From Marinospirillum sp035271045 (GTDB taxonomy: Bacteria; Pseudomonadota; Gammaproteobacteria; Pseudomonadales; Halomonadaceae), in the NCBI RefSeq assembly GCF_035271045.1, contig NZ_DATESC010000017.1, positions 43,831 through 107,830 of the forward strand: a stretch of 64,000 nucleotides of DNA, read 5' to 3'. Numbering within the stretch: position 1 is the first letter of the stretch; every line of letters starts with the position of its first letter. The notes under the pieces are model-generated. The model saw nothing but the letters and a program-made list of their open reading frames with translations. It did no database searches and was not told the origin of the DNA. Made by a program: the position numbers and the translations under genes. This document shows positions 55,551 through 64,000 of the stretch, piece by piece.

Positions 55551-56918
55551 GTGTCTCAGTTGTTAATCCGTTATTCGCGTATCCTTGAAATTATTGGTGA
55601 TATCGTCAAGGTACATGTTCCCGCCTCTGAAGTTGGTACTTCAAAAATCAGTTTTGGTGACCTTGCTTTAATAGAAGGCAGTAACGACACACAAGATGTC
55701 TTACCCAGAACCGCCCAAGTTATTTTATTAAAAGGCGAAGAAGTTTCCCTTCAGGTTTTCTCTGGCACTAAAGGCTTGTCTACCCATTCGGTCGTACGTT
55801 TTTTAGGCCGTTCAATGGAAGTTACTTTTTCGCCTAACGTTTTAGGGCGTGCTTTTTCTGGCACTGGCAGCCCCATAGATGGCGGCCCTTCTTTAGCCGA
55901 CGAACCTAAAATTGAAATCGACGGCCCTACCGTTAACCCCGCCAGACGCATTCTTGCTTCACGCATGATTCGTACCGATGTGCCGATGATTGACGTGTTT
56001 AACTGCCTAGTTGAAAGCCAAAAAATCCCCATTTTCTCTGTTGCTGGCGAACCCTATAACCAGCTATTAGCCCGCATTGGTTCACAAGCCGATGCCGATA
56101 TCATTGTCTTTGGTGGCATCGGTCTTATTTTTGATGACTACCACTTCTTTCGTAAAACCTTTGAGGAGTCTGGGGTTTCGGCACGTACCGTGATGTTTGT
56201 TCACCAAGGTTCCGACCCAACGGTTGAAGCCTTGCTAGTTCCTGATATGGCTTTGGCGGTTGCCGAGCGCTATGCCGTGACTGAAGGCAAGCGTGTATTG
56301 GTGCTGTTAACCGATATGACTGCCTATGCCGATGCGCTAAAAGAAGTCGGTATTTCGATGGAGCACGTCCCTTCTAACCGTGGTTATATTGGTGACTTAT
56401 ATTCTCAGCTAGCAAGGCGTTATGAAAAAGCCTGTGACTACAAAGGCGCGGGTTCAGTAACGATTCTTTCAGTCACCACCATGCCCGGCGATGACGTAAC
56501 TCACCCAGTTCCCGATAACACTGGCTATATAACTGAAGGTCAGTTTTATCTGCACAATGGCGCAATAGATCCCTTTGGTTCCCTGTCACGCTTAAAACAA
56601 CACGTTATTGGCAAGGTAACCCGTGAAGACCACAGCCAAATTATGAACACCCTAATTCGCTTTTATGCCGCAGCGCAAGATGCCCAGCAGAAGCAATCCA
56701 TGTCCTTTGATTTAAGCGAGTTTGATGAACGGGTACTGAAATTTGGTGAACTTTTCCACGAACGCTTTATGGAAATCAGTATTAGTATGCCACTTGAAGA
56801 AGCCTTAGACCTAGGTTGGCAAACCCTTGCAGAATGCTTCAAAGAAGAAGAGCTGCTGATGCGCCAAAACTTAATTGATAAGTACTTTCCTAAGCAAACC
56901 GCTACTGAAAACGTCTGA
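55551..56918 (+). CDS. ntpB: V-type ATPase subunit B
   Basis: Non-catalytic nucleotide-binding subunit of the V1 head. It aligns along its length to the chlamydial AtpB: QVFSGTKGLSTHSVVRFLGR, MIDVFNCLVESQKIPIFS, VTTMPGDDVTHPVPDNTGYI and IDPFGSLSRLKQ. I chose the GTG at 55551, which follows GGAGGTGG by a few bases; an ATG at 55539 is possible and adds four residues. It is the first gene of the operon B-D-I-K-E-DUF2764-A. A TATAAA box at 55464-55469 may be the -10 element. Confidence 0.94.
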   Translation: MSQLLIRYSRILEIIGDIVKVHVPASEVGTSKISFGDLALIEGSNDTQDVLPRTAQVILLKGEEVSLQVFSGTKGLSTHSVVRFLGRSMEVTFSPNVLGRAFSGTGSPIDGGPSLADEPKIEIDGPTVNPARRILASRMIRTDVPMIDVFNCLVESQKIPIFSVAGEPYNQLLARIGSQADADIIVFGGIGLIFDDYHFFRKTFEESGVSARTVMFVHQGSDPTVEALLVPDMALAVAERYAVTEGKRVLVLLTDMTAYADALKEVGISMEHVPSNRGYIGDLYSQLARRYEKACDYKGAGSVTILSVTTMPGDDVTHPVPDNTGYITEGQFYLHNGAIDPFGSLSRLKQHVIGKVTREDHSQIMNTLIRFYAAAQDAQQKQSMSFDLSEFDERVLKFGELFHERFMEISISMPLEEALDLGWQTLAECFKEEELLMRQNLIDKYFPKQTATENV

Positions 56919-56932
56919 CAGGAGTTGCAGCC

Positions 56933-57538
56933 GTGAGAAAAGTAGCACTGAATAAAAGCACGCTAAACAAAGAAACGGGCAAGGTTAAGGCCTATAAAAA
57001 GTTTGTTCCTGCGCTAGATTTAAAGCGCAAACAACTCTTAGCCGCGCGTGCCAAAGCACGTCAATCCATCTTAGAAGGCACTGAGCTGCTGGATGCTTTG
57101 CACCGTGAAGTCAGCGAACAATTGCCTATGCTGGCTAACTTTCCAGGGGCAGCAGACAAGCTCATTGATGTGCAAGAAATTAAGGTTAGCCAAGTTAACT
57201 TGGTGGGCTTAATGTTGCCAGAAATTACTAGCTTAAAGCTTGCTATTAAACCCTACTCCTTTTTAACCACCGATCACTGGATGGATCATCTAGGTCGCTT
57301 GTTAATTAAAGCGACAGAAATCGAACTACAACAAAAAATATTCAACAAGCGCTTAGAGCTACTGAACAAAGCCCTGCAAAAAACCACCCAGCGCTTAAAC
57401 CTGTTCGACAAGGTGCTTATTCCGCAGGCAGAAAAAAACATTCGCAAAATTCGCATTGTGCTTTCCGACAATGAACGTGCCGCCGTGGTTACTTCTAAGA
57501 TAGCGAAAAACAAACGACTTAAGGCAGAACAAGCATGA
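56933..57538 (+). CDS. ntpD: V-type ATPase subunit D
   Basis: Central stalk rotor subunit, 201 residues, a long coiled-coil hairpin. VALNKSTLNKETGKVKAYKKFVPALDLKRKQLL is the N-terminal helix; the key parts are LNKSTLNKE and LDLKRKQLL. The C-terminal helix includes NIRKIRIVLSDNERAAVV. The start is a GTG at 56933 after GGAG. It lies 14 bases after ntpB and overlaps ntpI by ATGA. Confidence 0.93.
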   Translation: MRKVALNKSTLNKETGKVKAYKKFVPALDLKRKQLLAARAKARQSILEGTELLDALHREVSEQLPMLANFPGAADKLIDVQEIKVSQVNLVGLMLPEITSLKLAIKPYSFLTTDHWMDHLGRLLIKATEIELQQKIFNKRLELLNKALQKTTQRLNLFDKVLIPQAEKNIRKIRIVLSDNERAAVVTSKIAKNKRLKAEQA

Positions 57539-59316
57539 GTATTCTGCAACTTAAAAAAGCCTCTTTAATTGGCTTAACAGAAAACAAAATGCACACCCTA
57601 GACCGCTTACAGCACCTAGGGTTAATGCACATTATTCCTTTACAAACGCCTAGTTCACGCCTTATTGCTGAAGATGAACCCATTAATCCAGAGCTTTTAA
57701 AGCGCTCACTGCAATATTTACTTAGCTGCCCCCAGAAGCGCCGCCAAGTTACCCGTGAAAAAAAGCTTGATCTAAAAGAAGTAGTTCATGCCGTTGATAA
57801 AAACTACTCAGAACGTATTTCTCTTACAGAAAAGCGTGATTCTTTAGACAAGCGTATAAAAGACCTAGAGCCTTGGGGCGAATTCACACTGCCCGACTTA
57901 AATGATTTAAACCATCAGCGTTTTTGGTTTTATCTAGTTCCCAACTTTAAGATGAAAGAAGTAGCAACCACTAGCCTGCCTTGGACGGTGGTTCATCAGG
58001 GTAACCGTAATAGCTATGTGGTGGTGGTTTCACCCAAAGAGCCAACTGCAAATTTAATGCCAGTGCCACGCACGCACACGGGTTATGTTCCCATTAGCCA
58101 GTTACGGGAACAGCTAGAAGAAACCGAAATTGCTTTAGAAGCAACCGAAGCGCAGCGTGAAGCCTTAACCCGCTGGATTTATCTATTACAGCGCAACATT
58201 GCCAGCACCCAAGACGCTTCATTATTAACTGAAGTCGCCAATCAATCTTTAGATTTTGATGAAGTCTTTGCCTTGCAAGGCTGGATAGCCGAACGTGATT
58301 TAGACCAACTACAAATGTTTGCTGAGCAGCAGGGTTTGGTTTTATTAAGCGAAGACCCTGACGATGACGAGCTTCCGCCTACTTTTATGGATAACCCCGA
58401 AAGTGTAGGTGGTGGTCAAGAAGTGGTTAGCTTCTTCCAAACGCCTGGCTACCGTAGCTGGGACCCTTCTCGCGTGGTGTTTTTCTCTTTTGTTAGCTTC
58501 TTTGCCATCATCATGTCTGATGCAGGTTACTCGCTGGTTTTAGGTGCGATTTTAGCTTATTACTGGCAAGCCATGAGCTACACAGAAACCCATCGCCGTC
58601 TGCGTGCTATGGGTGCAGCGCTTGCCGGTGCTGGCTTTGTTTGGGGTGTCATGGTCGGTGGGTATTTTGGTGCTTCAGCGCCGCTGCCCTTCCTTGGCTC
58701 GCTAAAAATACTCGATGTGAACGACTTCGATTCAATGATGATGCTGTCGATCTGCATCGGTGCTGGTCATTTAGTGCTTGGCAACCTGATGATGGCTTGG
58801 GTCAGACGTAAATCAACCCAAGCCTTATCAGCAATCGGCTGGGCAACGGCTGTTGTGGCGGCACTGGTTGGCTGGATTTTTGGCTTCACGCCGTTGCATT
58901 GGATAGTCTTTGGTGCTGGGTTGGTGCTGGTGCTACTTTTCTCTGGCGAAAAAACCGACTTCAGCCTAGCAACCCTAATCTCTGGTTTACTGGCGCTAAC
59001 CAACCTAACCAAGCTGTTTGGTGATGTGCTTAGCTACCTGCGTTTGTTTGCCCTAGGTTTAGCCAGCGCTTCGCTTGCCTTAACCTTTAACCAGTTAGCC
59101 GCCGATGTTGCTGCTGCACTGCCGGGTATCGGTTTACTACTACAAGTACTAATTTTATTGATAGGTCATTTACTAAATTTTGTTTTAACCGTGGTCAGCG
59201 GAGTCATACATGGCCTGCGCTTGAACCTTATTGAGTTTTATAACTGGAGTTTGGCTGATGAAGGTTACCCCTTCCAGCCTTTTGCAAAACGGGAGGTAAC
59301 ACCTTGGATAACCTAA
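57535..59316 (+). CDS. ntpI: V-type ATPase subunit I (membrane stator)
   Basis: The a/I subunit that forms the ion half-channels next to the K ring. Residues 1-310 are a hydrophilic coiled-coil arm. About seven membrane helices follow from residue 318 (VVFFSFVSFFAIIMSDAGYS). The LSYLRLFALGLASASLA segment carries the arginine expected to face the ring carboxylate. The length of 593 residues matches compact bacterial forms. It overlaps ntpK by 13 bases. Confidence 0.93.
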   Translation: MSILQLKKASLIGLTENKMHTLDRLQHLGLMHIIPLQTPSSRLIAEDEPINPELLKRSLQYLLSCPQKRRQVTREKKLDLKEVVHAVDKNYSERISLTEKRDSLDKRIKDLEPWGEFTLPDLNDLNHQRFWFYLVPNFKMKEVATTSLPWTVVHQGNRNSYVVVVSPKEPTANLMPVPRTHTGYVPISQLREQLEETEIALEATEAQREALTRWIYLLQRNIASTQDASLLTEVANQSLDFDEVFALQGWIAERDLDQLQMFAEQQGLVLLSEDPDDDELPPTFMDNPESVGGGQEVVSFFQTPGYRSWDPSRVVFFSFVSFFAIIMSDAGYSLVLGAILAYYWQAMSYTETHRRLRAMGAALAGAGFVWGVMVGGYFGASAPLPFLGSLKILDVNDFDSMMMLSICIGAGHLVLGNLMMAWVRRKSTQALSAIGWATAVVAALVGWIFGFTPLHWIVFGAGLVLVLLFSGEKTDFSLATLISGLLALTNLTKLFGDVLSYLRLFALGLASASLALTFNQLAADVAAALPGIGLLLQVLILLIGHLLNFVLTVVSGVIHGLRLNLIEFYNWSLADEGYPFQPFAKREVTPWIT

Positions 59317-59750
59317 TACTCGCCCTTGGTTGGGCTGGGCTTTATGGTCCTATGGCACTGGGCGCTATTGGTAGCATGATCGGCTGTTCTTTAGCTGGCC
59401 AAGCCGCTGCAGGCGCACTATTAGAAACTGAAACTGGCCATGGCCGTTACATTGGTATCTCAGCGATGCCTTCTTCGCAGTCCATTTACGGCATAGTGGT
59501 TATGTTTGCGCTTAACCGTGAAATCACTTTAGAAAACGCCCCCGGCCTTGCGGCTATAGGCTTACTTTGTGGTTTGGCGCTTATGTTCAGTGCAATTTAT
59601 CAAGGTCGCAGCTGTGCTTCTTCCATTAACGTTTCAAAAATTCGTCCAGAAATTTTTGGTATGTCTTTAGCGCCAGCCGCTATTGTTGAAGGCTTTGCTG
59701 TGTTTGCCTTTATTTTTGCTCTGGTAATCAGTGCTGGTGTACCCGCCTAG
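59304..59750 (+). CDS. ntpK: V-type ATPase subunit K (rotor ring)
   Basis: Membrane rotor subunit, 148 residues with four helices (two hairpins). The start is a TTG at 59304 inside the ntpI end. The ion-site carboxylate is Glu129 in helix 4 (AAIVEGFAVFAF); helix 2 has Ser58-Gln59 and Tyr62 (MPSSQSIYG), and helix 3 has Gln100 (AIYQGRS). These correspond in position to Thr64, Gln65, Tyr68, Gln110 and Glu139 of the Na+-binding Enterococcus NtpK as I recall it. Confidence 0.93.
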   Translation: MDNLILALGWAGLYGPMALGAIGSMIGCSLAGQAAAGALLETETGHGRYIGISAMPSSQSIYGIVVMFALNREITLENAPGLAAIGLLCGLALMFSAIYQGRSCASSINVSKIRPEIFGMSLAPAAIVEGFAVFAFIFALVISAGVPA

Positions 59751-59759
59751 GAGCTGACA

Positions 59760-60443
59760 ATGACCGAACTGCAGAAAAACCGCGCCTCATCAGGTATTGA
59801 AGCTTTAATTGATCAGCTTAAAGATCAGGGTGTGCAAAAAGGCCGTGATGAAGCAGCACAAATCTTAAAAGATGCTCAGGCAGAAGCTAAGCTACTGCTT
59901 AAACAGGCACAAGATGAAGCCGAACAGCTAAAAGCCAAGGCTAAGCGTGAAGCAGCCCAGCGCCACCAAGCCGGTGAAGATGCTCTAAAAATGGCTGCTC
60001 GTGACCTGCTGCTTGATGTAAAAGAAAGCCTAGCACGCAGCTTTACCGATCAGGTTGAACGGCTGATTAAACAGCAGATGGACAGCCAAGAATTTATGCA
60101 GCGCATGATTCTTGAATTGGTTGGTCGAGTTAGAGACCAATCTGAGATTAGCCAGGCAAGTAAAATTGAAGTGCTACTGCCAGCGCAATTTATTGGTTTA
60201 GATGAGCTGCGCCGCAATGCTAGTGAATACAAAGAAGGCCGCTTAAGCCAATTTGTACAATCCCTGTCTGCTGACCTGCTCCGTGAGGGTGTTAGTTTTA
60301 ATAGCCATCAGGGTGAAGGTATTCGTGTTCGTTTGCTAGATAAAGAAGTGGAAGTTGATCTTACCGACAAGGCCATAGCACAGCTTTTATTACTTCACTT
60401 GCAGCCGCGTTTTAGAGCACTGCTTGAAGGAGTTATTCGCTAG
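59760..60443 (+). CDS. ntpE: V-type ATPase subunit E (peripheral stalk)
   Basis: Peripheral stalk subunit, 227 residues. The N-terminal 100 residues are a charged Ala/Lys/Glu/Gln coiled coil (EAKLLLKQAQDEAEQLKAKA) and the C-terminal half is the globular domain that contacts the head. It lies 9 bases after ntpK and its stop overlaps the next GTG. Confidence 0.88.
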   Translation: MTELQKNRASSGIEALIDQLKDQGVQKGRDEAAQILKDAQAEAKLLLKQAQDEAEQLKAKAKREAAQRHQAGEDALKMAARDLLLDVKESLARSFTDQVERLIKQQMDSQEFMQRMILELVGRVRDQSEISQASKIEVLLPAQFIGLDELRRNASEYKEGRLSQFVQSLSADLLREGVSFNSHQGEGIRVRLLDKEVEVDLTDKAIAQLLLLHLQPRFRALLEGVIR

Positions 60444-61141
60444 TGACTCGTTATTACACTCTGGTAACTGCACTGCCCAATTTGCCTCCATTGGAACAGT
60501 GTAAACAGCTGCCTATTTCTAGAATTGCACTAGATAGGCGTTTAACAATGCTCAGCGATGAAGACTTGTTGCAACTCCAGCTGGCTGAAAAACTCTACCA
60601 CCAGAGTGAATTGTCACTACAGAACCTACCCGATAAACCGCTTATTCTTGAGTGGCAGCGCCAGCTAGAAAAAATAGAATCTGAAGCTCTGCGTGAATCA
60701 ATTAGTTTACGTTTAGAATGGCAGACTTTATTAGCCGCTTTGCGCTACCGCCAAGAAGGGCGTACTGGTCCTGAAAACTTCCACGGCTTTGGTCGCTGGA
60801 CAGGGTTAATTCGCCGCAATTGGCATGACCCCTTGTTTGGCTTAGAAACTGCTCTGCCTTTTTTAAGTAAGTTACAACCCTTACTGAATAAAGGGCAATC
60901 CGGTGAGCTAGAACGCCAGCTTAATGGCTTTTTATGGAAAGACCTTATGTTTATTGAGCGCAGCTTCCAGTTCACCCTAGAAACCGTGATTTGTTTTGTA
61001 CTGCGTTGGGGCCTAGCAGAACAGCATATTAAAAGTGATGCCTCTCTTGCACTTGAATCTTTTAAGCGCATGAGTGAACAACTGCTGGGCACGCCAGCCA
61101 TCACGCAACACCTAGAATCAGCCTTTGAGGAACTTTCCTGA
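60443..61141 (+). CDS. DUF2764 V-type ATPase-associated protein
   Basis: A 232-residue protein of the DUF2764 family, found inside bacterial V-ATPase operons where it appears to replace subunit C. The start YYTLVTALPNLPPLE and the helical composition fit. It starts at a GTG overlapping the ntpE stop (TAGTG) and ends overlapping the ntpA start (TGATG), so translation is coupled on both sides. No separate C or F gene is present. Confidence 0.8.
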   Translation: MTRYYTLVTALPNLPPLEQCKQLPISRIALDRRLTMLSDEDLLQLQLAEKLYHQSELSLQNLPDKPLILEWQRQLEKIESEALRESISLRLEWQTLLAALRYRQEGRTGPENFHGFGRWTGLIRRNWHDPLFGLETALPFLSKLQPLLNKGQSGELERQLNGFLWKDLMFIERSFQFTLETVICFVLRWGLAEQHIKSDASLALESFKRMSEQLLGTPAITQHLESAFEELS

Positions 61142-62994
61142 TGAAGGATGCACAAATTACTGCCCGAGTTGCTGGCGTACGTGACGATATCGTCACCATT
61201 CGACTTGAAGCAGATGAAAAAGGGACGCTCTTCCCACTCGTTAAGAATGAAGTGGTTTACATTTGCCCAGTCCGCACACCTGAAGATGGTCGTCAAGAAT
61301 TTCTACAAGCCGAAGTGCTGCGTGTTCGTCATGGCGAAGCCGATGTACAGGTTTTTGAAAACACCCGTGGTGTGGCGATAGGTGACCCTGTGCGCCAATC
61401 AGGACAAATGCTCTCTGTTACGCTAGGCCCAGGTTTACTGGGTCAGGTTTATGATGGCCTGCAAAGCCCCTTAGAACAAATTGCGACCCAGCACGGCTTT
61501 TTCTTGCCACGGGGTTTACAAGTCGAAGGCATAGACACCCAAAAACAGTGGGCTTTTCAACCCAGTGTTAAAGTGGGTGCACGTTTAAAAGCCGGTGACC
61601 CCATAGGCCATGTCCAAGAAGGCCGTTTTAAGCACAAAATTATGGTACCTTTTGCTCAGGTCGGTGAAGTTGAAATCACTTGGATTCAAGAAGGTACTTT
61701 TACCGTTGATACCGCTGTAGCTCGTTTTCGTGACCACCGTGGTAACGAAAAAGAAATGACTATGCAGCAAAAGTGGCCAGTGCGTATTCCGGTTTCTCAG
61801 CCTCTTTTAGCTCAGCGTTTTAGTGAGCGGCGTTACCCAGACGAACCCATGCTGACTTCAATTCGTCTGATCGATACCTTCTTTCCTGTTGCTAAAGGTG
61901 GAACGGCCTGTATTCCTGGTCCCTTTGGTGCGGGTAAAACCGTTCTACAAAACTTAATTTCACGTTTTTCTGACGTAGATATTGTTGTCATCGTTGCCTG
62001 TGGCGAGCGAGCTGGTGAAGTCGTAGAAACTATTACCGAGTTTCCTATCTTGCCCGACCCTAAAGGCGGCACTTTGATGGATAGAACCATCATTATTTGT
62101 AACACCTCCTCCATGCCGGTTGCTGCTCGTGAAGCCTCTATTTATACAGGTATCACTTTAAGCGAATACTACCGCCAGATGGGTTACAACGTATTGGTAA
62201 TTGCCGACTCCACCTCGCGTTGGGCACAGGCCATGCGTGAAACTTCAGGTCGCTTAGAAGAAATTCCTGGCGAAGAAGCCTTCCCAGCTTATTTAGATTC
62301 TTCGGTTCGTGCGCTTTATGAACGAGCGGGTTTAATTGCCAACAATGAAGGCAAGTTAGGCAGCCTAACCTTGATAGGTACGGTTTCTCCAGCGGGTGGT
62401 AACTTTGAAGAGCCTGTTACCCAATCCACGCTGCGTACTGTAAAAACCTTCTTAGGCTTAAGTGCTGATCGAGCTTATAAACGTGCTTACCCAGCCGTTG
62501 ATCCGCTTATTTCTTGGTCACGTTACCTAGATCAGCTTTCAGAATGGTATGGCGAAAACCTTGGTGAGCATTGGGTAAGTAACGTTAAAAAAATGCATAA
62601 CTTGCTACTGCAAGGCGAAGAAATGCAGCAGATGATGCAGGTCACTGGTGAAGAAGGTGTCACGTTGGGTGACTTTTTAATCTTTAACCGTGCTCAGTGT
62701 TTAGATCAAGTGTATTTGCAGCAAGATGCTTTTGATGATGTCGATGGCTCTACTTCCATGCAGCGCCAGCAAATCATGTTTGGACTCTTGCAACGCTGCT
62801 TGTTTGAACACCCGCCACTGACTGAAAAAGATACTATTCGTGAACACTTCACTCGCTTAACTAGTCTGTTCAAAAACCTTAACTACAGTGCTGATGCTAG
62901 CCCAGATTACAAACGCTATTGGAAAGAAATCCACCAGCTAAGTGGCTTAGCCTTACCTACAGTTGCTGTAGAAGCCGATGAAGAGCAAGACTAG
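61141..62994 (+). CDS. ntpA: V-type ATPase catalytic subunit A
   Basis: Catalytic head subunit, 617 residues. The P-loop GPFGAGKT is at residues 260-267. The non-homologous insertion typical of A subunits lies at about 110-215. ERAGEVVE supplies the catalytic glutamate, and TSRWAQAMRE and TLIGTVSPAGGNFEEPVT are family blocks. It is the last gene of the operon, followed by a terminator. In most bacterial V-ATPase operons A directly precedes B. Confidence 0.96.
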   Translation: MKDAQITARVAGVRDDIVTIRLEADEKGTLFPLVKNEVVYICPVRTPEDGRQEFLQAEVLRVRHGEADVQVFENTRGVAIGDPVRQSGQMLSVTLGPGLLGQVYDGLQSPLEQIATQHGFFLPRGLQVEGIDTQKQWAFQPSVKVGARLKAGDPIGHVQEGRFKHKIMVPFAQVGEVEITWIQEGTFTVDTAVARFRDHRGNEKEMTMQQKWPVRIPVSQPLLAQRFSERRYPDEPMLTSIRLIDTFFPVAKGGTACIPGPFGAGKTVLQNLISRFSDVDIVVIVACGERAGEVVETITEFPILPDPKGGTLMDRTIIICNTSSMPVAAREASIYTGITLSEYYRQMGYNVLVIADSTSRWAQAMRETSGRLEEIPGEEAFPAYLDSSVRALYERAGLIANNEGKLGSLTLIGTVSPAGGNFEEPVTQSTLRTVKTFLGLSADRAYKRAYPAVDPLISWSRYLDQLSEWYGENLGEHWVSNVKKMHNLLLQGEEMQQMMQVTGEEGVTLGDFLIFNRAQCLDQVYLQQDAFDDVDGSTSMQRQQIMFGLLQRCLFEHPPLTEKDTIREHFTRLTSLFKNLNYSADASPDYKRYWKEIHQLSGLALPTVAVEADEEQD

Positions 62995-63019
62995 CAATTA
63001 ACTAAATACTTGCACTAGC

Positions 63020-63057
63020 AACCCCCACCCAAATAATTGCGTGGGGGTTTTTGTTTT
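63020..63057 (+). terminator. Terminator of the V-ATPase operon
   Basis: A perfect 9-bp GC-rich stem (63020-63028 and 63041-63049, AACCCCCAC/GTGGGGGTT) with a 12-base loop, followed by a T-rich tail. It lies 26 bases after ntpA. Confidence 0.92.
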
Positions 63058-63062
63058 TAAGG

Positions 63063-63863
63063 TCAGTGCAAACGCCTTACTTGCCCTGGTGTTTGTTGGT
63101 AGGCTCGTTTAAAGGCATGAGTTAGTGCGCTTTGGCTAGAAAAACCAACCTGATGGGCCACTAACTCTAAAGGTAATTGAGTTTGTATTAATAACTCTCT
63201 GGCTCTTTCTAAACGTGCTTGCAATAAATACTGCCCGGGTGTTTTTCCTGTCGCCTCTTTAAAAAGCTGATGAAAATGCCCAGGGCTTACGCAGGCGACT
63301 TGGGCTAAACGCTCCACTGGTAATTTTTCACTTAAATACTGTTGAATATAAATTTCTAATTTAACTAAATCTAAACGCTTACGAGAGCCCACTAACTGAG
63401 GGTTAACAGTAAACAGGCGCTGGTAAAGCGAACCTAAAAACACCTGACTCATACCTTCTGCAGCGTCATCTGAAACCTGCCATAGACTTGCTTCTCTTGC
63501 CATAAAACTAAGCAGTAAGCGCAAACTGGTATCAGCATTAAAGTAACGGGGTTTATCAAACAGGCGCTGAAAATCATGCCCGGCTTCTAGCTGTGGCAAA
63601 TCCATAACAATATGTTGGTTTTCGCCTAGGCCTTCATAAAAATGCACTTCGCCCGAAGGCACTAAACAACCATGCAAAGCATCTACCCGCCCACCATAAC
63701 CAGCTATCTCAAACTCAGCACTGCCCGACAAAGCTATCACTAGCTGGTGATAATTATGATCGTGGTGCAAACAGCGCTTAGGTAAACCCGCCTTATTCAT
63801 GAGGCATAGCTGAAAAGCGGGTGTGGCTTTGGTATGCTGTTGAAATATAACAAGTTCCGGCAA
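63063..63863 (-). CDS. AraC-family transcriptional regulator
   Basis: A 266-residue regulator with an N-terminal cupin-like effector domain (about residues 20-130, histidine-rich CLHHDHNYHQLVIAL) and two C-terminal helix-turn-helix motifs (VERLAQVACVSPGHFHQLFKEATG and ELVAHQVGFSSQSALTHAFK; the second is followed by TPGQVRRLH). The target is unknown. It is convergent to the V-ATPase operon. A probable insertion sequence begins 47 bases upstream of its start, which may have displaced its former neighbour or promoter. Confidence 0.9.
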   Translation of the reverse strand: MPELVIFQQHTKATPAFQLCLMNKAGLPKRCLHHDHNYHQLVIALSGSAEFEIAGYGGRVDALHGCLVPSGEVHFYEGLGENQHIVMDLPQLEAGHDFQRLFDKPRYFNADTSLRLLLSFMAREASLWQVSDDAAEGMSQVFLGSLYQRLFTVNPQLVGSRKRLDLVKLEIYIQQYLSEKLPVERLAQVACVSPGHFHQLFKEATGKTPGQYLLQARLERARELLIQTQLPLELVAHQVGFSSQSALTHAFKRAYQQTPGQVRRLH

Positions 63864-63910
63864 GAACGGTTTGTCTCAACAACCAAAGCCACGGGTGAAA
63901 CTATACCACC

Positions 63911-64000
63911 ATGAAAACCTCATTCAATGCCTCCGTGAATCTTTCGCTCAGCAACCAGGCCAACAGCAGTGATGCCGGTGCACTTTTGGTGCGTGAAGTT
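63911..64000 (+). CDS. Start of a probable IS1380-type transposase (cut by window)
   Basis: An ATG at 63911 opens a frame running to the right edge (30 codons). The segment SSDAGALLVREV resembles the N-terminal SDAG-x-LL-x-RE motif of IS1380-family DDE transposases. Only this much is visible, so the family call is tentative. Confidence 0.5.
   Translation, partial: MKTSFNASVNLSLSNQANSSDAGALLVREV

Overview
The window is a chromosomal segment of a moderately AT-rich gammaproteobacterium. A tRNA-Ala with a G3:U70 pair, a 4.5S SRP RNA, PpsA/PpsR, RraA, RstA/RstB-like regulators, DUF1415, YaiI, TrmL, Rep and cytochrome c5 are all typical of that class. I would guess an aquatic lineage in the Oceanospirillales/Thiotrichales range, but the sequence alone does not fix the genus. 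Gene density is high and no prophage or CRISPR array is visible. Mobile DNA is limited to a decayed IS200/IS605 TnpB remnant (about 47.1-48.0 kb) and the first codons of a probable IS1380-type transposase at the right edge.

Layout. 0-4.2 kb: YihY-like membrane protein, DUF3185, tRNA-Ala, Mrp, a MetX-family acyltransferase and a DUF815 ATPase. 4.3-7.2 kb: a DctPQM TRAP transporter. 7.3-8.3 kb: an EAL-domain gene that has lost its 5' half. 8.4-10.4 kb: yghU and a DUF3095 cyclase-like protein. 10.6-18.0 kb: a glutathione-peroxidase-like protein, a probable minus-strand operon ppsA-rraA-ggt-maf-yigZ, and divergent ppsR. 18.1-25.9 kb: a plus-strand envelope cluster (haem-c lipoprotein, 1140-residue AsmA-like protein, small lipoprotein, TolB-like/TPR protein). 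25.8-39.7 kb: a large chemosensory and c-di-GMP region. 39.8-49.4 kb: metG, CysZ-like, cold-shock protein, YaiI, SRP RNA, another MCP, DUF1415, the TnpB remnant, a flavin reductase-like protein and an SH3 protein. 49.8-54.8 kb: a two-component system, trmL and rep. 54.9-63.9 kb: cytochrome c5, a complete bacterial A/V-type ATPase operon, and an AraC regulator.

Two systems stand out. The first is a Wsp-like chemosensory cluster (MCP, CheB, CheR-TPR, CheA-REC, CheY, Hpt-REC-REC-GGDEF, CheW, CheW-like) whose apparent output is a diguanylate cyclase. In this sequence the cheR frame contains one in-frame amber codon, the receptor is split by a one-base shift at an A6 run, and a neighbouring Cache-GGDEF gene is switched out of frame by a threefold 14-bp tandem repeat. 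With the truncated EAL gene, four signalling genes in about 32 kb are broken, which suggests either selection against this pathway or switchable inactivation. The second is a chlamydial/spirochaetal-type V-ATPase operon with gene order B-D-I-K-E-DUF2764-A. This is a circular permutation of the usual E-DUF2764-A-B-D-I-K order, and its K subunit retains residues associated with Na+ binding.
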